From JAPLDB01 sp964356415 (GTDB lineage Bacteria; Bacteroidota; Bacteroidia; AKYH767-A; 2013-40CM-41-45), in the NCBI GenBank assembly GCA_964356415.1, contig CAYHHK010000006.1, positions 1 to 58,697 on the forward strand: a stretch of 58,697 nucleotides of DNA, written 5' to 3'. The notes beneath the pieces are model-generated. The model had not been told where the DNA came from and searched no databases. It saw only the letters and a program-made list of their open reading frames with translations. Both the position numbers and the translations under genes were made by a program. Shown here piece after piece: positions 35,292-45,900 of the stretch; within the stretch, counting starts at the first letter, position 1; every line of letters begins with the position of its first letter.

Positions 35292-35640
35292 GATCTTCAT
35301 CTTGTTTTGTTTCTAACCGTTATTACTGAGAGCACTAAACAGTAACACATCATCATTTAACATTATTAGGTTTTCTTCACAGTTGATTCATTGGACACTA
35401 CCGGCAATTGACGAATGACAATATTTGGTTTTAATCTGGGAGATAATAGGTTTGAGACTGAAACGGACTTCCGGAATCTCCCATTACTCAATTAAGTAAT
35501 ATTGTCATTCCGATCTCGACTCTGACGAGAGAGGAATCCTTGAATTCATTTTACACTATCAAGGGAAGAGAAGATCAAGAGCTGATTATTATTTTAGACT
35601 TTTTCGAATACATTTGTATCCCTAATATAAAAATGCCGAA
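35292..35640. other. Intergenic region with imperfect hairpin
   Basis: No gene is seen in these 349 bp. An imperfect inverted repeat at 35507-35537 (ATTCCGATCTCG / CGAGAGAGGAAT), preceded by TTGTC, resembles the TGTCATTCCGA...GAGGAATCC dispersed elements common between bacterial genes, as I remember them. The rest is AT-rich. A promoter-like box lies near the right end. Confidence 0.5.
35609..35616 (+). promoter_or_regulatory. Candidate -7 box TACATTTG
   Basis: Exact match to TAnnTTTG, 24 bp before the Kelch gene ATG; no clear -33 box. It suggests that the Kelch and GloVer genes form their own transcript. Confidence 0.4.
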
Positions 35641-36861
35641 ATGAAATTCCTCTCACACTTCTCATTACTCCTAATCAGTTTAAATCTTCATGCAGGAACC
35701 TGGACGCAATTGCAGGATGTCCCTGCAGCATTTTCGCGGTATTCTCCCCTTGGCTTTGCCATTGACGGTAAAGGATATGCAGGGCTGGGATATTCCGGGA
35801 GCATCCCATTTTATGACTGGTGGTCGTATGATACAGCAGCTGCGGCATGGACGCAGAAGGCTGATTTTCCGCAGACGGGGGGGCTAACCTCTGCAGGCGG
35901 ATTTGTTGTAAATGGAATCGGATATCTTGCATACGGACGTGATTCAGCTTATCAATCGCTGAATACCGTCTGGTCTTACAATCCCGCAAGTAATACATGG
36001 ATTCAAAAAAACAATGCTCCGGGTGTTCCAAGAATTGGTCCGTCTGCTTTTGTAATTAACAACATTGCATACCTGGTATGTGGAAGAGCTGCATCTTACC
36101 TGACAGAATGCTGGGCTTACAATGCATCGAATGATACATGGTCTGCCAGGGATTCTTTGCCTGATGAAGGCAGAACAATTGCCTCAGGTTTTTCATTGAA
36201 TGGGCTTGGATATATTGTAGGTGGTTCTGCATATACTGCAAACGCATACCCAAGACATTTGCGGGAAACATGGATGTATGATCCGGTAGCCAATTCGTGG
36301 ATGCAACGGGCAGACATTCTTGGTAATCCTAAAGCACATCCTATTGCATTTAGTCTGACTGATCACGCCTTTGCCGGTATGGGCTGGACTACTGATGGTT
36401 CCTCTCAGATCTATACCTATTCAATGTATGAATACCTGCCTGCATTAAATAATTGGGTTATTCGGGATACTACATTATTGCCTATCGTTCTTTCTGCAGA
36501 ATGGTCAATGGGTACAGTCGGATATTCTGCCTTGAGACAAGGATCAACTTTTCCTCCAACAAAGGAACTTTGGAAATATGATGCAGGTATTACAACTGAT
36601 GTAAGGGAGAATGCAGGGATGCACAATGAAATTAATTTGTATCCCAATCCTGCGAAAGACTTTTTGAATATCTCGATCGGTTCGTCTAACCTTCGTGAAT
36701 TAACAATCAGTATCCTCAGCATGGATGGAAAATTAATGAGGCGATTTAACAGCTATGAATCAACAGCTCAGGTAGATTTGACAACAATTCAATCAGGTTC
36801 ATATTTTGTCGTAGTTGCTGATCAAAAAATAAAAATTTCAAAACGTTTTATAAAAAATTAA
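35641..36861 (+). CDS. Kelch-repeat protein with T9SS sorting domain
   Basis: 406 residues. Short signal peptide (LSHFSLLLISLNLHA, then GTWTQ). Five to six Kelch units of about 48-52 residues follow, each with the doublet-glycine strand, Tyr and Trp: AGLGYSGSIPFYDWWSYDTA, WTQKADFPQTGGLTSAGG, GYLAYGRDSAYQSLNTVWSY, AYLVCGRAASYLTECWAY and GYIVGGSAYTANAYPRHLRE. They should close a beta-propeller. The sorting domain starts INLYPNPAKDFLNISIG and ends KRFIKN. The frame of the next gene overlaps its 3' end. Ligand unknown. Confidence 0.88.
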   Translation: MKFLSHFSLLLISLNLHAGTWTQLQDVPAAFSRYSPLGFAIDGKGYAGLGYSGSIPFYDWWSYDTAAAAWTQKADFPQTGGLTSAGGFVVNGIGYLAYGRDSAYQSLNTVWSYNPASNTWIQKNNAPGVPRIGPSAFVINNIAYLVCGRAASYLTECWAYNASNDTWSARDSLPDEGRTIASGFSLNGLGYIVGGSAYTANAYPRHLRETWMYDPVANSWMQRADILGNPKAHPIAFSLTDHAFAGMGWTTDGSSQIYTYSMYEYLPALNNWVIRDTTLLPIVLSAEWSMGTVGYSALRQGSTFPPTKELWKYDAGITTDVRENAGMHNEINLYPNPAKDFLNISIGSSNLRELTISILSMDGKLMRRFNSYESTAQVDLTTIQSGSYFVVVADQKIKISKRFIKN

Positions 36862-37106
36862 AAACGGGAAGTCTTTCGAAAATTGCATTTGGTATTTCTT
36901 CTATCTTATGTTTTTTTATTGTCGGTTTTACTTCGAACGCACAAACTGAGTTTTGGGGTGTTACGGCTAATGGAGGTATTTCGAACAAGGGATGCATCTT
37001 CAGGACAGACAACAATGGAAACAACCAGCAGGTCGCATATGAATTTCCAAACCTTAGTCCGAGTGGACAAAAGTATTCTCAAGTCGTTGAAGCACCCTCA
37101 GGCAAG
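36822..37106 (+). other. Upstream coding extension of the GloVer gene without a normal start codon
   Basis: The reading frame of the next gene is open from 36822 (after a TGA at 36819-36821) and has no ATG, GTG or TTG until 37107. Yet it encodes a textbook signal peptide (KIAFGISSILCFFIVGFTSNA, from about 36879) followed by QTEFWGVTANGGISNKG, the expected first GloVer unit. The extension is thus coding. It starts with a non-standard codon (ATT at 36882 is a candidate), by coupling from the overlapping Kelch gene, or the assembly has an error near 36840-36880. Confidence 0.75.
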
Positions 37107-39407
37107 TTGTATATTGTTACACCGAATGGTGGGACGTACGATGGAACCATCATGGAATATGATCCTGCAACAGGTACGCTTGATACAGTTCATAATTTTC
37201 AGCCATCGCCTGATGTAAGGTCACCTTATGGAAAGATGTACCTGGCATCAAACGGCAAATTTTATGGAGTGACCTATGCAGGTGGTTCTCCCTCCAGCAT
37301 TGAGCCCGGCGGCGTATATGAATTTGATCCTGCTACACGCACCTATGCTTTTAAAATTTCATTCGATTACTCAAATGCCTATAGATCCTATAGTTCATTT
37401 GTGGAAGAACCGGGTACGGGAAAGTTATATACTACAACTTATTACGGAGGCACTGTACAAAAAGGGAGTTTGATCGAATATGATATCAATACCAATACTT
37501 TTATAAAAAAAGTTCAGTTTGATGGCGCCTCAAACGGAGCTTTTCCGATTGGGGAATTATTCAAGGCCTCCAATGGCAAGTATTATGGAATGACAACTGA
37601 AGGCGGACTGTACAATAAGGGCGTGATCTATGAGTATGATCTTGCATCCAATACACTTACCAATAAAATGGATTTCGACAGTATAACCAATGGCAGCAGG
37701 CCTTATGGCGGCTTTATTGAACCTGTTCCTGGATATCTTTACGGGATGACTTCAACCGGTGGCTCATCCAACTATGGCGTTGTATTCAAATACAATATCA
37801 ATACAACTATATATACGAAGATTTATGAGTTTGCTTTATCGATGAACGGATATATCCCATATGGAACACTACTTAAAGCAGCAGACGGATTTCTCTATGG
37901 AAATACCTTCTCAGGACCAACGTCAATTGCGAATGGAACGTTGTTTCGAATAGACACTTCGAACGATTCACTAACCAATTTTTTTATATTTAATTATCGG
38001 ACCATGGGCTCTCAGTCCACGGGAAGTCTGATGCAGGCTTCCAATGGTAAACTGTATGGTTTGACTTCTTACGGGACAGCCTATTTGCAGGGAAGCTTTT
38101 ATAGTTTTGATCTTTCGAATTCTGTATTCACCCGCATCTGTCAGTTTAAGTCAGCACCACTTGGCAATTCGGCGTTTGGTGGATTGATCCAGGCAAACAA
38201 TGGTTTATTGTATGGAGTAGGAAATAAAGGTGGCGACAATAACACCGGTGTTATATACAGCATCAATCCATATACATTGGATTACGATGTGCTTTTCAAT
38301 TTCGATTCTGAGTTTTCAAATCTCTCAGGCAGATGGCCCCAGGCAAGACTTTGCCAGTCCGCTGTGAATGGAAAATTGTATGGTGTTTGTTCAAATGGAG
38401 GCTCTGGCAATAAGGGAACAATGTATAGTTATGACACTGGTACCGGTTTTTATCATATGATTCACGAGTGCTACCTGCCTATTGACGGACAGTTTCCAAA
38501 ATGGCATATTGCTGAGGCAGGAAATGGAAAATTATATGGTGTGATGCAGGCAAATTCTCCTTCCTATGGTATTGTGTACGAAATCGATCCTGTTACTGAG
38601 AATTACCAGCAGCGTTTGGTTTTTTCAGGTTTCGGTTTAGCCAGTCCGAATGGGGGATTGACAAGAATAACTACAGGTCGCTTGTTTGGCGTTGCATTGA
38701 TTAACGGGGCTCCTGACAGTGGAATCGTTTATGAATACGACTATTCTGCCAATACATTAAATACAATTGCATCCTTTACCGGAGGTGTTGATGGAAAATT
38801 GCCTCTGGGTTCAATGATTGAGGCTTCCAACGGCAAGCTCTATGGTTATGCAGAAGGCGGTGTCAATAACAAAGGAATTATTTTTGAATGCGACATAGTC
38901 TCTCAATCAATTTCCAAGGTTTATGATTTTGACTCAACGGTCAGTACGATCGCTGCTGACGGATCCCTGATGCAGGCTTCTAACGGAAAACTTTATGGCG
39001 TCACAGCATATGGCGGGGACTCGTTAGCCGGGACGATTTTCGAATTTGATATTTCCAATTACTCCTTTACCGAAAAATTTCAATTCAATAAATTGAATGG
39101 AAGGAACCCGTTCGAAATGAAATTGCTGGAGGTGAATCCAACAGCTTCTGCAAATAATCTGAACAGCCCCGAACTATGTCTTCAGGTTTCTCCTTCTGTT
39201 TCTACTGGCCGATTTAATGTGCATACCGGGGGAAATATTTCCTTTTCATCTTTTAAGGTAACTGATGCTGCCGGAAAGGAAGTATTCCAATTCGAAGGTG
39301 GTGGAATTAGCAAACAGCTCAATCTTTCGCATTTATCTTCCGGTATTTATTTTGTTCATGCAATTGTAAAGGGTCGGGAGAAGGTGGTCCGTATTGTAAA
39401 AGAGTGA
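37107..39407 (+). CDS. GloVer tandem-repeat protein with T9SS sorting domain
   Basis: 766 residues from the first standard start (TTG 37107); with the coding extension upstream the protein is about 840-850 residues. About fourteen units of about 50 residues repeat the pattern ASNGKLYGVTxxGG, then a NxGxIYEYDxxTNTxTxxxxFD half. This is the Gly-Leu-(Tyr)-Gly-Val repeat of choice-of-anchor GloVer proteins, thought to form a propeller or solenoid. The C-terminal domain (about 690-766) has LQVSPSVSTGRFNVHTGG and ends KVVRIVKE: it is a sorting domain in which the usual YPNP is degenerate. It follows the Kelch gene directly and the two may be co-transcribed. Confidence 0.85.
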   Translation: MYIVTPNGGTYDGTIMEYDPATGTLDTVHNFQPSPDVRSPYGKMYLASNGKFYGVTYAGGSPSSIEPGGVYEFDPATRTYAFKISFDYSNAYRSYSSFVEEPGTGKLYTTTYYGGTVQKGSLIEYDINTNTFIKKVQFDGASNGAFPIGELFKASNGKYYGMTTEGGLYNKGVIYEYDLASNTLTNKMDFDSITNGSRPYGGFIEPVPGYLYGMTSTGGSSNYGVVFKYNINTTIYTKIYEFALSMNGYIPYGTLLKAADGFLYGNTFSGPTSIANGTLFRIDTSNDSLTNFFIFNYRTMGSQSTGSLMQASNGKLYGLTSYGTAYLQGSFYSFDLSNSVFTRICQFKSAPLGNSAFGGLIQANNGLLYGVGNKGGDNNTGVIYSINPYTLDYDVLFNFDSEFSNLSGRWPQARLCQSAVNGKLYGVCSNGGSGNKGTMYSYDTGTGFYHMIHECYLPIDGQFPKWHIAEAGNGKLYGVMQANSPSYGIVYEIDPVTENYQQRLVFSGFGLASPNGGLTRITTGRLFGVALINGAPDSGIVYEYDYSANTLNTIASFTGGVDGKLPLGSMIEASNGKLYGYAEGGVNNKGIIFECDIVSQSISKVYDFDSTVSTIAADGSLMQASNGKLYGVTAYGGDSLAGTIFEFDISNYSFTEKFQFNKLNGRNPFEMKLLEVNPTASANNLNSPELCLQVSPSVSTGRFNVHTGGNISFSSFKVTDAAGKEVFQFEGGGISKQLNLSHLSSGIYFVHAIVKGREKVVRIVKE

Positions 39408-39436
39408 AGTGAAATAATTTATTTACCGAATAAAAT

Positions 39437-39826
39437 ATGCCTTTAAGTCCGGCTTCGAAAAAGGAAATCACAGACAAGTTGAAGTCTGCATTCCTGAAAT
39501 GCACACCTCCAATGGTGATTGCTGGTCAGACAAAGGATGCAATGCAGCTTATGGGTAACACGCCCGTTCCTTATGGCTATTCAAAGAAAATAGTTCCCGG
39601 GATGTTTTTTTGTTCTTTTGTAGTTCGAAAGGACATGGTCAGTTTCCATTTTTTTCCAATGTACATGCATGATGAATTTCTGGATATCGTTCCGAATTTT
39701 CGTAAAACATTAAAGGGCAAGACCTGCTTCAATATCAAAAAGCCGGAGCAAATAATTGATAAGGAGCTGGCTAAGCTTCTCAAAAAGGGTGTTGTTGCCT
39801 GGAAGAAATTAGGATACCTGAAGTGA
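39437..39826 (+). CDS. Small cytosolic DUF1801-like protein
   Basis: 129 residues, no signal peptide, basic (many Lys). VSFHFFPMYMHDEF, FRKTLKGKTCFNIKKPEQI and AWKKLGYLK recall the DUF1801/YdhG group, a small alpha-beta fold sometimes likened to frataxin-type iron chaperones. The match is by pattern memory only. It starts 29 bp after the GloVer gene. Among secreted neighbours it is the only clearly cytosolic product on this strand, which may mark the end of the surface cluster. Function unknown. Confidence 0.6.
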   Translation: MPLSPASKKEITDKLKSAFLKCTPPMVIAGQTKDAMQLMGNTPVPYGYSKKIVPGMFFCSFVVRKDMVSFHFFPMYMHDEFLDIVPNFRKTLKGKTCFNIKKPEQIIDKELAKLLKKGVVAWKKLGYLK

Positions 39827-39893
39827 ATGTGTGTTAATCTTTTTTGTGCCTAAGGCATTTCTATTACATTTAGCGGCTTCAAACTAAATTCAT

Positions 39894-42800
39894 ATGAACC
39901 GCATTTTTACTGCCCTGATTTTCTTGTCTTTTTCTATTCAAGCATTTTCTCAGGAAATTTCTCCAACAAATGAGCGCGATCGCCTGCAAGGTATTCTCAA
40001 GCGAAATGATCTTGAAAAAAATTCCCTTCTCAAAAATGTAAAGTTCCGGAATGTAGGCCCTACAATCATGAGCGGCCGTGCAGTGGATGTATGTGTGAAC
40101 GAAAATGATCCGACTGAATTTTATGTGGCATATGCATCCGGCGGATTGTGGCATACTACCAACAATGGACAATCGTTCATCCCGCTCTTTGACAATGAAG
40201 CTGTCATTACCATAGGTGCAATTGCTGTAGACTGGAAAACACACAACATTTGGATTGGAACAGGTGAAGCAAACAGCAGCCGCAGTTCTTATGCTGGTGC
40301 CGGTTTTTACTTCAGCAGTGATTCAGGGAGAACATGGCAGCATAAAGGAATGGTTGAGACCCAGCACGTCGGGAAAATTTTAATTCATCCGACACAACCC
40401 AATACTGTTTTCTTTGCAGCACTTGGACATCTCTTCTCACCGAATAAACAAAGAGGTATATTCAAAACGACAGATGGAGGGAGTTTATACAAGCAGGTAT
40501 TGTATGTAGATGAAAACACAGGAGCAGTTGATCTTGCCTTTGATCCCGTAAATCCGCAGATCATGTATGCTTCAATGTGGCACAGGGAAAGGCGTCCATG
40601 GAATTTTACAGAGAGCGGTACATCTTCCGGAATTTATAAAAGCATTGACGGCGGTGATACCTGGACTAATATATCAAAAGTGGGAAGCGGTTTTCCACAA
40701 GGCGAAGGTGTGGGAAGAATAGGTTTGGCTGTTTTCTCCCCTCTCCGAAGTAGAGGGGGTGGGGGAGAGGCCTCCAACATTGTGTATGCCATTATGGACA
40801 ACCAAACCCATAAACCCGATACAGCAAAGAAAGATACTTCTGTTATTGAACCCCGCGACCTGAAAGGTATTTCAAAGGAGAATTTTCTCTTGCTTGATAA
40901 TAAAAAGTTTGAAAAGTTTTTACGGGGAAATGATTTTCCTGATAAATATACTGCTGCTGTCGTAAAAGAACTGGTTAAAAAGGATTCTATTAAACCGGCT
41001 GCTGCTATTGATTACCTCAATGATGCAAACAACTCACTTTTTAATTCCCAGGTAATCGGCAGTGAAGTGTACCGCAGTGAGGATGCAGGAAAAACCTGGA
41101 AGAAAATGAATACGACAGACCTGTTCAGCCTTACCTATACTTATGGATATTATTTCGGCAAAATTGCAGTTTCGCCGATGGATGAAAATAAAATTATTGT
41201 GTGCGGAGTGCCTTTGCTGATGAGCAAAGATGGAGGACGGACATTTTCTTCCATTGATGGAAGCAATACACATGGCGACCATCATGCTGTCTGGATCAAT
41301 CCGAAAAAAGATTCTCATATTATTGATTGTGATGATGGTGGTTTGCACATCACCTATGACGACGGAAAAAACTGGTATAAGGCAAACAATCCTCCGGTCG
41401 GACAATTCTATTCAGTGAATGTGGACATGGCAAAACCCTATAATGTATACGGTGGTCTACAGGACAATGGAGTCTGGTGGGGCTCGTCCAAAAGTAACCC
41501 CGATGACAAGTCATGGTTGCAAGGTGGACAGAACGATTTCAAATTTTTGTATGGCGGGGATGGAATGCAGGTGCAGGTGGATACGCGCGAAAACAATACC
41601 GTGTACTCCGGGTACCAGTTCGGGTACTATGCCCGTATTGATAAAACTACCGGTGATTCCAAAGGTATTCATCCAAAGAATGACCTGGGCGAAGCCAACT
41701 TCCGGTTTAAATGGCAGACCCCAATATGGCTTTCCCGGCACAACCAGGATATCCTGTATATGGGAACAAACAGGTTTATGCGGAGTTTGAATAAAGGTGA
41801 AGACATGAAGGCGATTTCCGGTGACCTTACACTCAACAATAAAAAAGGTGATGTACCCTTTAATACCATCGTAACCATCTGCGAATCGCCGCTGAAATTC
41901 GGACTAATTTATTCGGGAACCGATGATGGGCTCATCTGGGTTTCGAAGGATGTTGGCTACACCTGGAAAAATATCTCCGACAATTTATATAGCACTTTTC
42001 CAAATGTTCCAAGGGGACTTTGTGTAACACGTGTAACAGCATCTGCATTTTCTGAGGGACGCATTTATGCCTGCTTCAACGGACATCATTTCGATCATTT
42101 CAATCCGTATCTTTTTGTAAGTGATAATTACGGGGAAACCTGGAGGGAGATTGACAGCGAACTTCCTTACGAACCCATCAACGTTATAAAGGAAGATGTG
42201 GTGAATGAAAATATTTTATTTGTAGGAACTGATAATGGGCTTTATACATCCCTTGACGGCGGAAAATCTTTCATGGCCATGAATGGCGATTTGCCAAGGG
42301 TTGCCGTACATGATTTGGTTGTTCATCCACGTGATAAGGAGATTGTTCTCGGCACACATGGAAGGAGCATATATATTGCGAAACTGAATGAGGTCCAGCA
42401 GTTGAATGAAGAGATGCGGGAAAAGCCGCTCTTTGCATTTACGGTTGAAGAAATTAATTTTAATAAGAACTGGGGAAAAAAGTTTGATCTTTTTTCAGAT
42501 GAGCCCTACAGGCCCAATGCCATCATCCCATATTTTTCAAAATCAGATCAGGTGGTTCAGATAACTATTAGTTCAGAAAAGGGAATTGTATTGAGTACCC
42601 TGTCTGATACAAGCGAAGCAGGATTGAACTATGTGAATTATAAATTGATGATGGATTCAACCGTTGTAAAGTTGTTTGAAAAGTCTATAACTGATAAGAA
42701 GAAAAATAGAAATGTAACTGTGAAAAGGGGAGAGGATGGAAATTATTATTTGATCCCGGGTTTGTACACTGTAAAGATAACAGATATTGAAGGGGTCAAA

Positions 42801-42899
42801 GTATCCACAATCCTGAAAGTGAAGGATAATAAAGAAACACCTCAGGAAGGAAATAATCCGGCCATGATTGAAAAAGAAAGTGAAGAGAACTTCAAATAA
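39894..42899 (+). CDS. BNR/VPS10 (sortilin-like) repeat protein, exported
   Basis: 1001 residues. Signal peptide RIFTALIFLSFSIQAFS, then QEIS. Two propeller-like regions with Asp-box/BNR repeats: SSDSGRTWQ, KSIDGGDTWTN, RSEDAGKTWKK, MSKDGGRTFSS, VSKDVGYTWKN, VSDNYGETWRE and TSLDGGKSF. The VPS10/sortilin-related group and bacterial exo-sialidase-like glycosidases share this fold. No hydrolase catalytic set is evident. The last 150 residues form beta-rich domains. It lacks a type A sorting domain, unlike its neighbours, and ends with an acidic Lys/Glu tail. A palindromic insert lies at residues about 281-295. Two bp separate it from the convergent giant gene. Confidence 0.83.
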   Translation: MNRIFTALIFLSFSIQAFSQEISPTNERDRLQGILKRNDLEKNSLLKNVKFRNVGPTIMSGRAVDVCVNENDPTEFYVAYASGGLWHTTNNGQSFIPLFDNEAVITIGAIAVDWKTHNIWIGTGEANSSRSSYAGAGFYFSSDSGRTWQHKGMVETQHVGKILIHPTQPNTVFFAALGHLFSPNKQRGIFKTTDGGSLYKQVLYVDENTGAVDLAFDPVNPQIMYASMWHRERRPWNFTESGTSSGIYKSIDGGDTWTNISKVGSGFPQGEGVGRIGLAVFSPLRSRGGGGEASNIVYAIMDNQTHKPDTAKKDTSVIEPRDLKGISKENFLLLDNKKFEKFLRGNDFPDKYTAAVVKELVKKDSIKPAAAIDYLNDANNSLFNSQVIGSEVYRSEDAGKTWKKMNTTDLFSLTYTYGYYFGKIAVSPMDENKIIVCGVPLLMSKDGGRTFSSIDGSNTHGDHHAVWINPKKDSHIIDCDDGGLHITYDDGKNWYKANNPPVGQFYSVNVDMAKPYNVYGGLQDNGVWWGSSKSNPDDKSWLQGGQNDFKFLYGGDGMQVQVDTRENNTVYSGYQFGYYARIDKTTGDSKGIHPKNDLGEANFRFKWQTPIWLSRHNQDILYMGTNRFMRSLNKGEDMKAISGDLTLNNKKGDVPFNTIVTICESPLKFGLIYSGTDDGLIWVSKDVGYTWKNISDNLYSTFPNVPRGLCVTRVTASAFSEGRIYACFNGHHFDHFNPYLFVSDNYGETWREIDSELPYEPINVIKEDVVNENILFVGTDNGLYTSLDGGKSFMAMNGDLPRVAVHDLVVHPRDKEIVLGTHGRSIYIAKLNEVQQLNEEMREKPLFAFTVEEINFNKNWGKKFDLFSDEPYRPNAIIPYFSKSDQVVQITISSEKGIVLSTLSDTSEAGLNYVNYKLMMDSTVVKLFEKSITDKKKNRNVTVKRGEDGNYYLIPGLYTVKITDIEGVKVSTILKVKDNKETPQEGNNPAMIEKESEENFK
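40736..40775. repeat. G/C-rich palindromic insert inside a gene
   Basis: CTCCCCTCTCCGAAGTAGAG, then a run of GGGGGTGGGGGAGAGG and CCTCC. CCTCTCC (40740-40746) pairs with GGAGAGG (40764-40770), and CCCCTCT with AGAGGGG is an alternative stem. In the protein it becomes FSPLRSRGGGGEASN, a Gly-rich loop out of style with the gene. It resembles dispersed repeats usually found between genes. Confidence 0.7.
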
Positions 42900-42901
42900 C
42901 A

Positions 42902-45900
42902 TTATTCTACGGTAATCTTCACGACCCGATTCATCCTTTTTCCATTCAGCTGAATGAAATATATCCCTTTGGAAAAACCGGTCAGATCAAGGGTATGAAG
43001 ATTCTGGCCTTCATCGATTGAAATACTTTCCATTGAAAGTAATTTTCCAACAACATCTGTAACTTTAAATTGAATTTTTTCAGCATTTGTACTGATTATT
43101 TTTACAGTAATTTTTCCATCCGTTGGATTTGGAAAAACTTCTGTGATTTGATCAATTGTATTTTGAAGTTGAGACGTCCTGCATGTCACGCTTACTGCAA
43201 GTGTGCGGGTCCCGGATATTCCGCAGTCATTGGAAGCTTTGCAGGTAATGTTACCTCCTGCAACTCCCCACATCACCGAGATGGATAGGCCGTCAGTAGG
43301 ACCAATGATCACAGCACCTGATGGAACTGTCCAAATATAACTTGATGCTCCTCCTGAACCTGCTGTACTGTACGATTCAACCGATCCGTTACAAACAGAA
43401 TTATTGCCTAAAATAACAGGTGGTGTGGATGGTTTTCCGTTTACCGTTAGTGTCCTAGCAGCGCTCATCCCGCAGGTGTTAGTCGATGACACAGAAACTA
43501 CACAGTTGGTGAAGCTCGCCGGGAAATCTATAGTTGCGGCACTTAATGTGTTGGGTCCGTTTATGGTGGCTCCTCCTGTTGCTGTCCAGAAATATCCAAG
43601 GGCATTGGTTACAGGTGAAACGGAGTAAGATACTCCCGTAGCTCCGCATTGACCAAATGAAAGACCTGTGATATTTCCGGGAATGTTCGGCATACCCGAT
43701 GCTATTCCTTTGCACCTGACTGTACTTGCATAACCACAGGAACTAACAGCACTCACACAAACCACAGAACCCGGAGGTATGGTTGATGGAAATAAAATGG
43801 AACAGGTAGCTCCACCTGGGGATACTACTGAACCCGGTACACTGCATGTCCAGTTGTAGGATGCAGCACCGGAAACAGAAGCGATGGAATAGGTGGCAGA
43901 TAATCCGGGGCAAACATAACTTGTACCGCTGATAATTCCTGGCAGTGCCGTCGCACGGCTGATGTTCATACATACATCAGTGCTATTATATCCACAAGCC
44001 GTTTGGGCGTGGCAACAAAGTGTTCCTGACACAAATCCTGCAGGGAAGCTGATGCTTATTGACGGCGATCCGTTTCCTGAAATAATCATTCCGCCTGTAG
44101 CACTCCACTGATATGAAGCTGCACCTGCTACAATGGGAACTGAATAAGTACCTGAACCTCCCGGACAGCCGATGGCACTTCCTGCAATTGATCCGGGCTT
44201 GCTCACCTTGGCGCGAATCCAGGTGCAAACCGTCCCCGTGCTTCCACATGAATTTCCGGCAAACACGCAAACGCTCCATCCTGACGATCCTGAAAGTGGA
44301 AGCGAGGTGTAAGAAATAGTGACTGAATTTGCAATGGTGTCATAGGGACTCGGGTGACCGTTAAACAAAATTCCACCCGGACCTGACCACCTGTAAAAAG
44401 ACGCGCCTGTAACCACATTCGTTGTCAATGTCGAGGTGCCACCCACACAACCATCCGATGGTGCGCCGGTGATACTTATGCCTCCCGCGGGTGGCGCTGA
44501 CATTACGTAAATCGTAATTGAAGCGCAGGAAGTGGTATTGCATATTCCTTCTGCTCTGACGTAGTAATGATATGTTCCCGTTGAAGCAGGAGTAAAAGTT
44601 ACTGTATTAGCTGATCCGATCGGTGAAAAAGCTCCGCATCCTCCCTGGTACCACTGCCATCCGGCCCCGCTTCCGAGCGAGCCGCCGTCTACAGATAGAG
44701 TCACGCTGCTTCCCAGGCAAATACTGTTGAATGGAGTGCCGGTTGAAATACCCGTTGGCGCTGTGGACTCAGTATTGATTGTAATTATTGCCGAAGTACA
44801 TGTTGCTGAACAGCCGTTGGCATCAGTAACCGTATAGGTGTATGTTCCCGGAGAAAGTCCAGGATAACTTGCAAGGCCACCATAAGGTGGAGTTCCTCCG
44901 GTAGCATCTACTGTGATCATTCCATTTGCATCGCCCGGGCAGGTTTCATCAGATATAACCGTACAGGTAGCCACCAGTGTATCGGGCTCTGTAATTGTTG
45001 CTGTAGTTGAATCTATGCACCCACCAACATCAGTAACCAAAACCTGATAATCACCTGCCGTTAAATTGCCAATGGAAGGAGTTGTTTCACTTGTAGTCCA
45101 CAAATAATCATAAGGAGGTACTCCTCCTGTTACAGTTGCTGTAGCAATTCCAGTAGAATCGCCGTGACAGGATAAAGCAGAAGCTGTGGTCAGGACTATC
45201 AGAGAATCCGGTTCTGTAACCTGATGTGAACATGAATTGTAACATCCATTTGCATCATATACATCGACTGAATAAGTTCCTGAATTCAGGTTGTCAATAT
45301 AAGGGGTAATTCCTCCGTTATTCCACAAGTAAGTATAGGGCGGCGTACCTCCGGATGGAAGAACAAAAGAAACTCCATTCCCATCTCCTCTGCATACTAT
45401 GTCTGAGCCTCCACAACTGGTAATTAACGCAGGAGGTTCAGGGATAAAAATGCTTCCTATCCCAATGCAAAAGTTATCATCAACGATATTAAATGGATGA
45501 TAACCTGCAGTGATACCGCAAATTGTTGTTGTAAAGGGGTAGGGTACATATGGTGGCGTACCACCTGACGGAGTAACCGATACACATGTAGTACCACCAT
45601 GGCATAGGATTGGGGAAAGTAGTGTGACGGTTAAATTTAAAGTACTTGGTTCAGTAAGCGTAACCGAAACCGGCGCTGATGCACATCCGGCTGCATCGGT
45701 AACAACTATTGTATGGGTTCCTGCATAAAGACTACACATGGAGCCGATAGGGGTATAGGGAGGAATACCTCCGGATGCACTAACAAAAATACATCCGCTT
45801 GGAGAACCGTGACAGGATATTGGGCTGAGTACAGTAACAGATGCAGTAATTGCCGGTGGGGCACTTACACTTGCACTACAGGTAGCTGTACATCCATTGT

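Noticed and set aside
36883..37218. Open frame of 111 codons over the GloVer gene start
   Set aside because: It overlaps, in another frame, sequence that clearly encodes a signal peptide and GloVer repeats; its own translation has no domain or repeat pattern.
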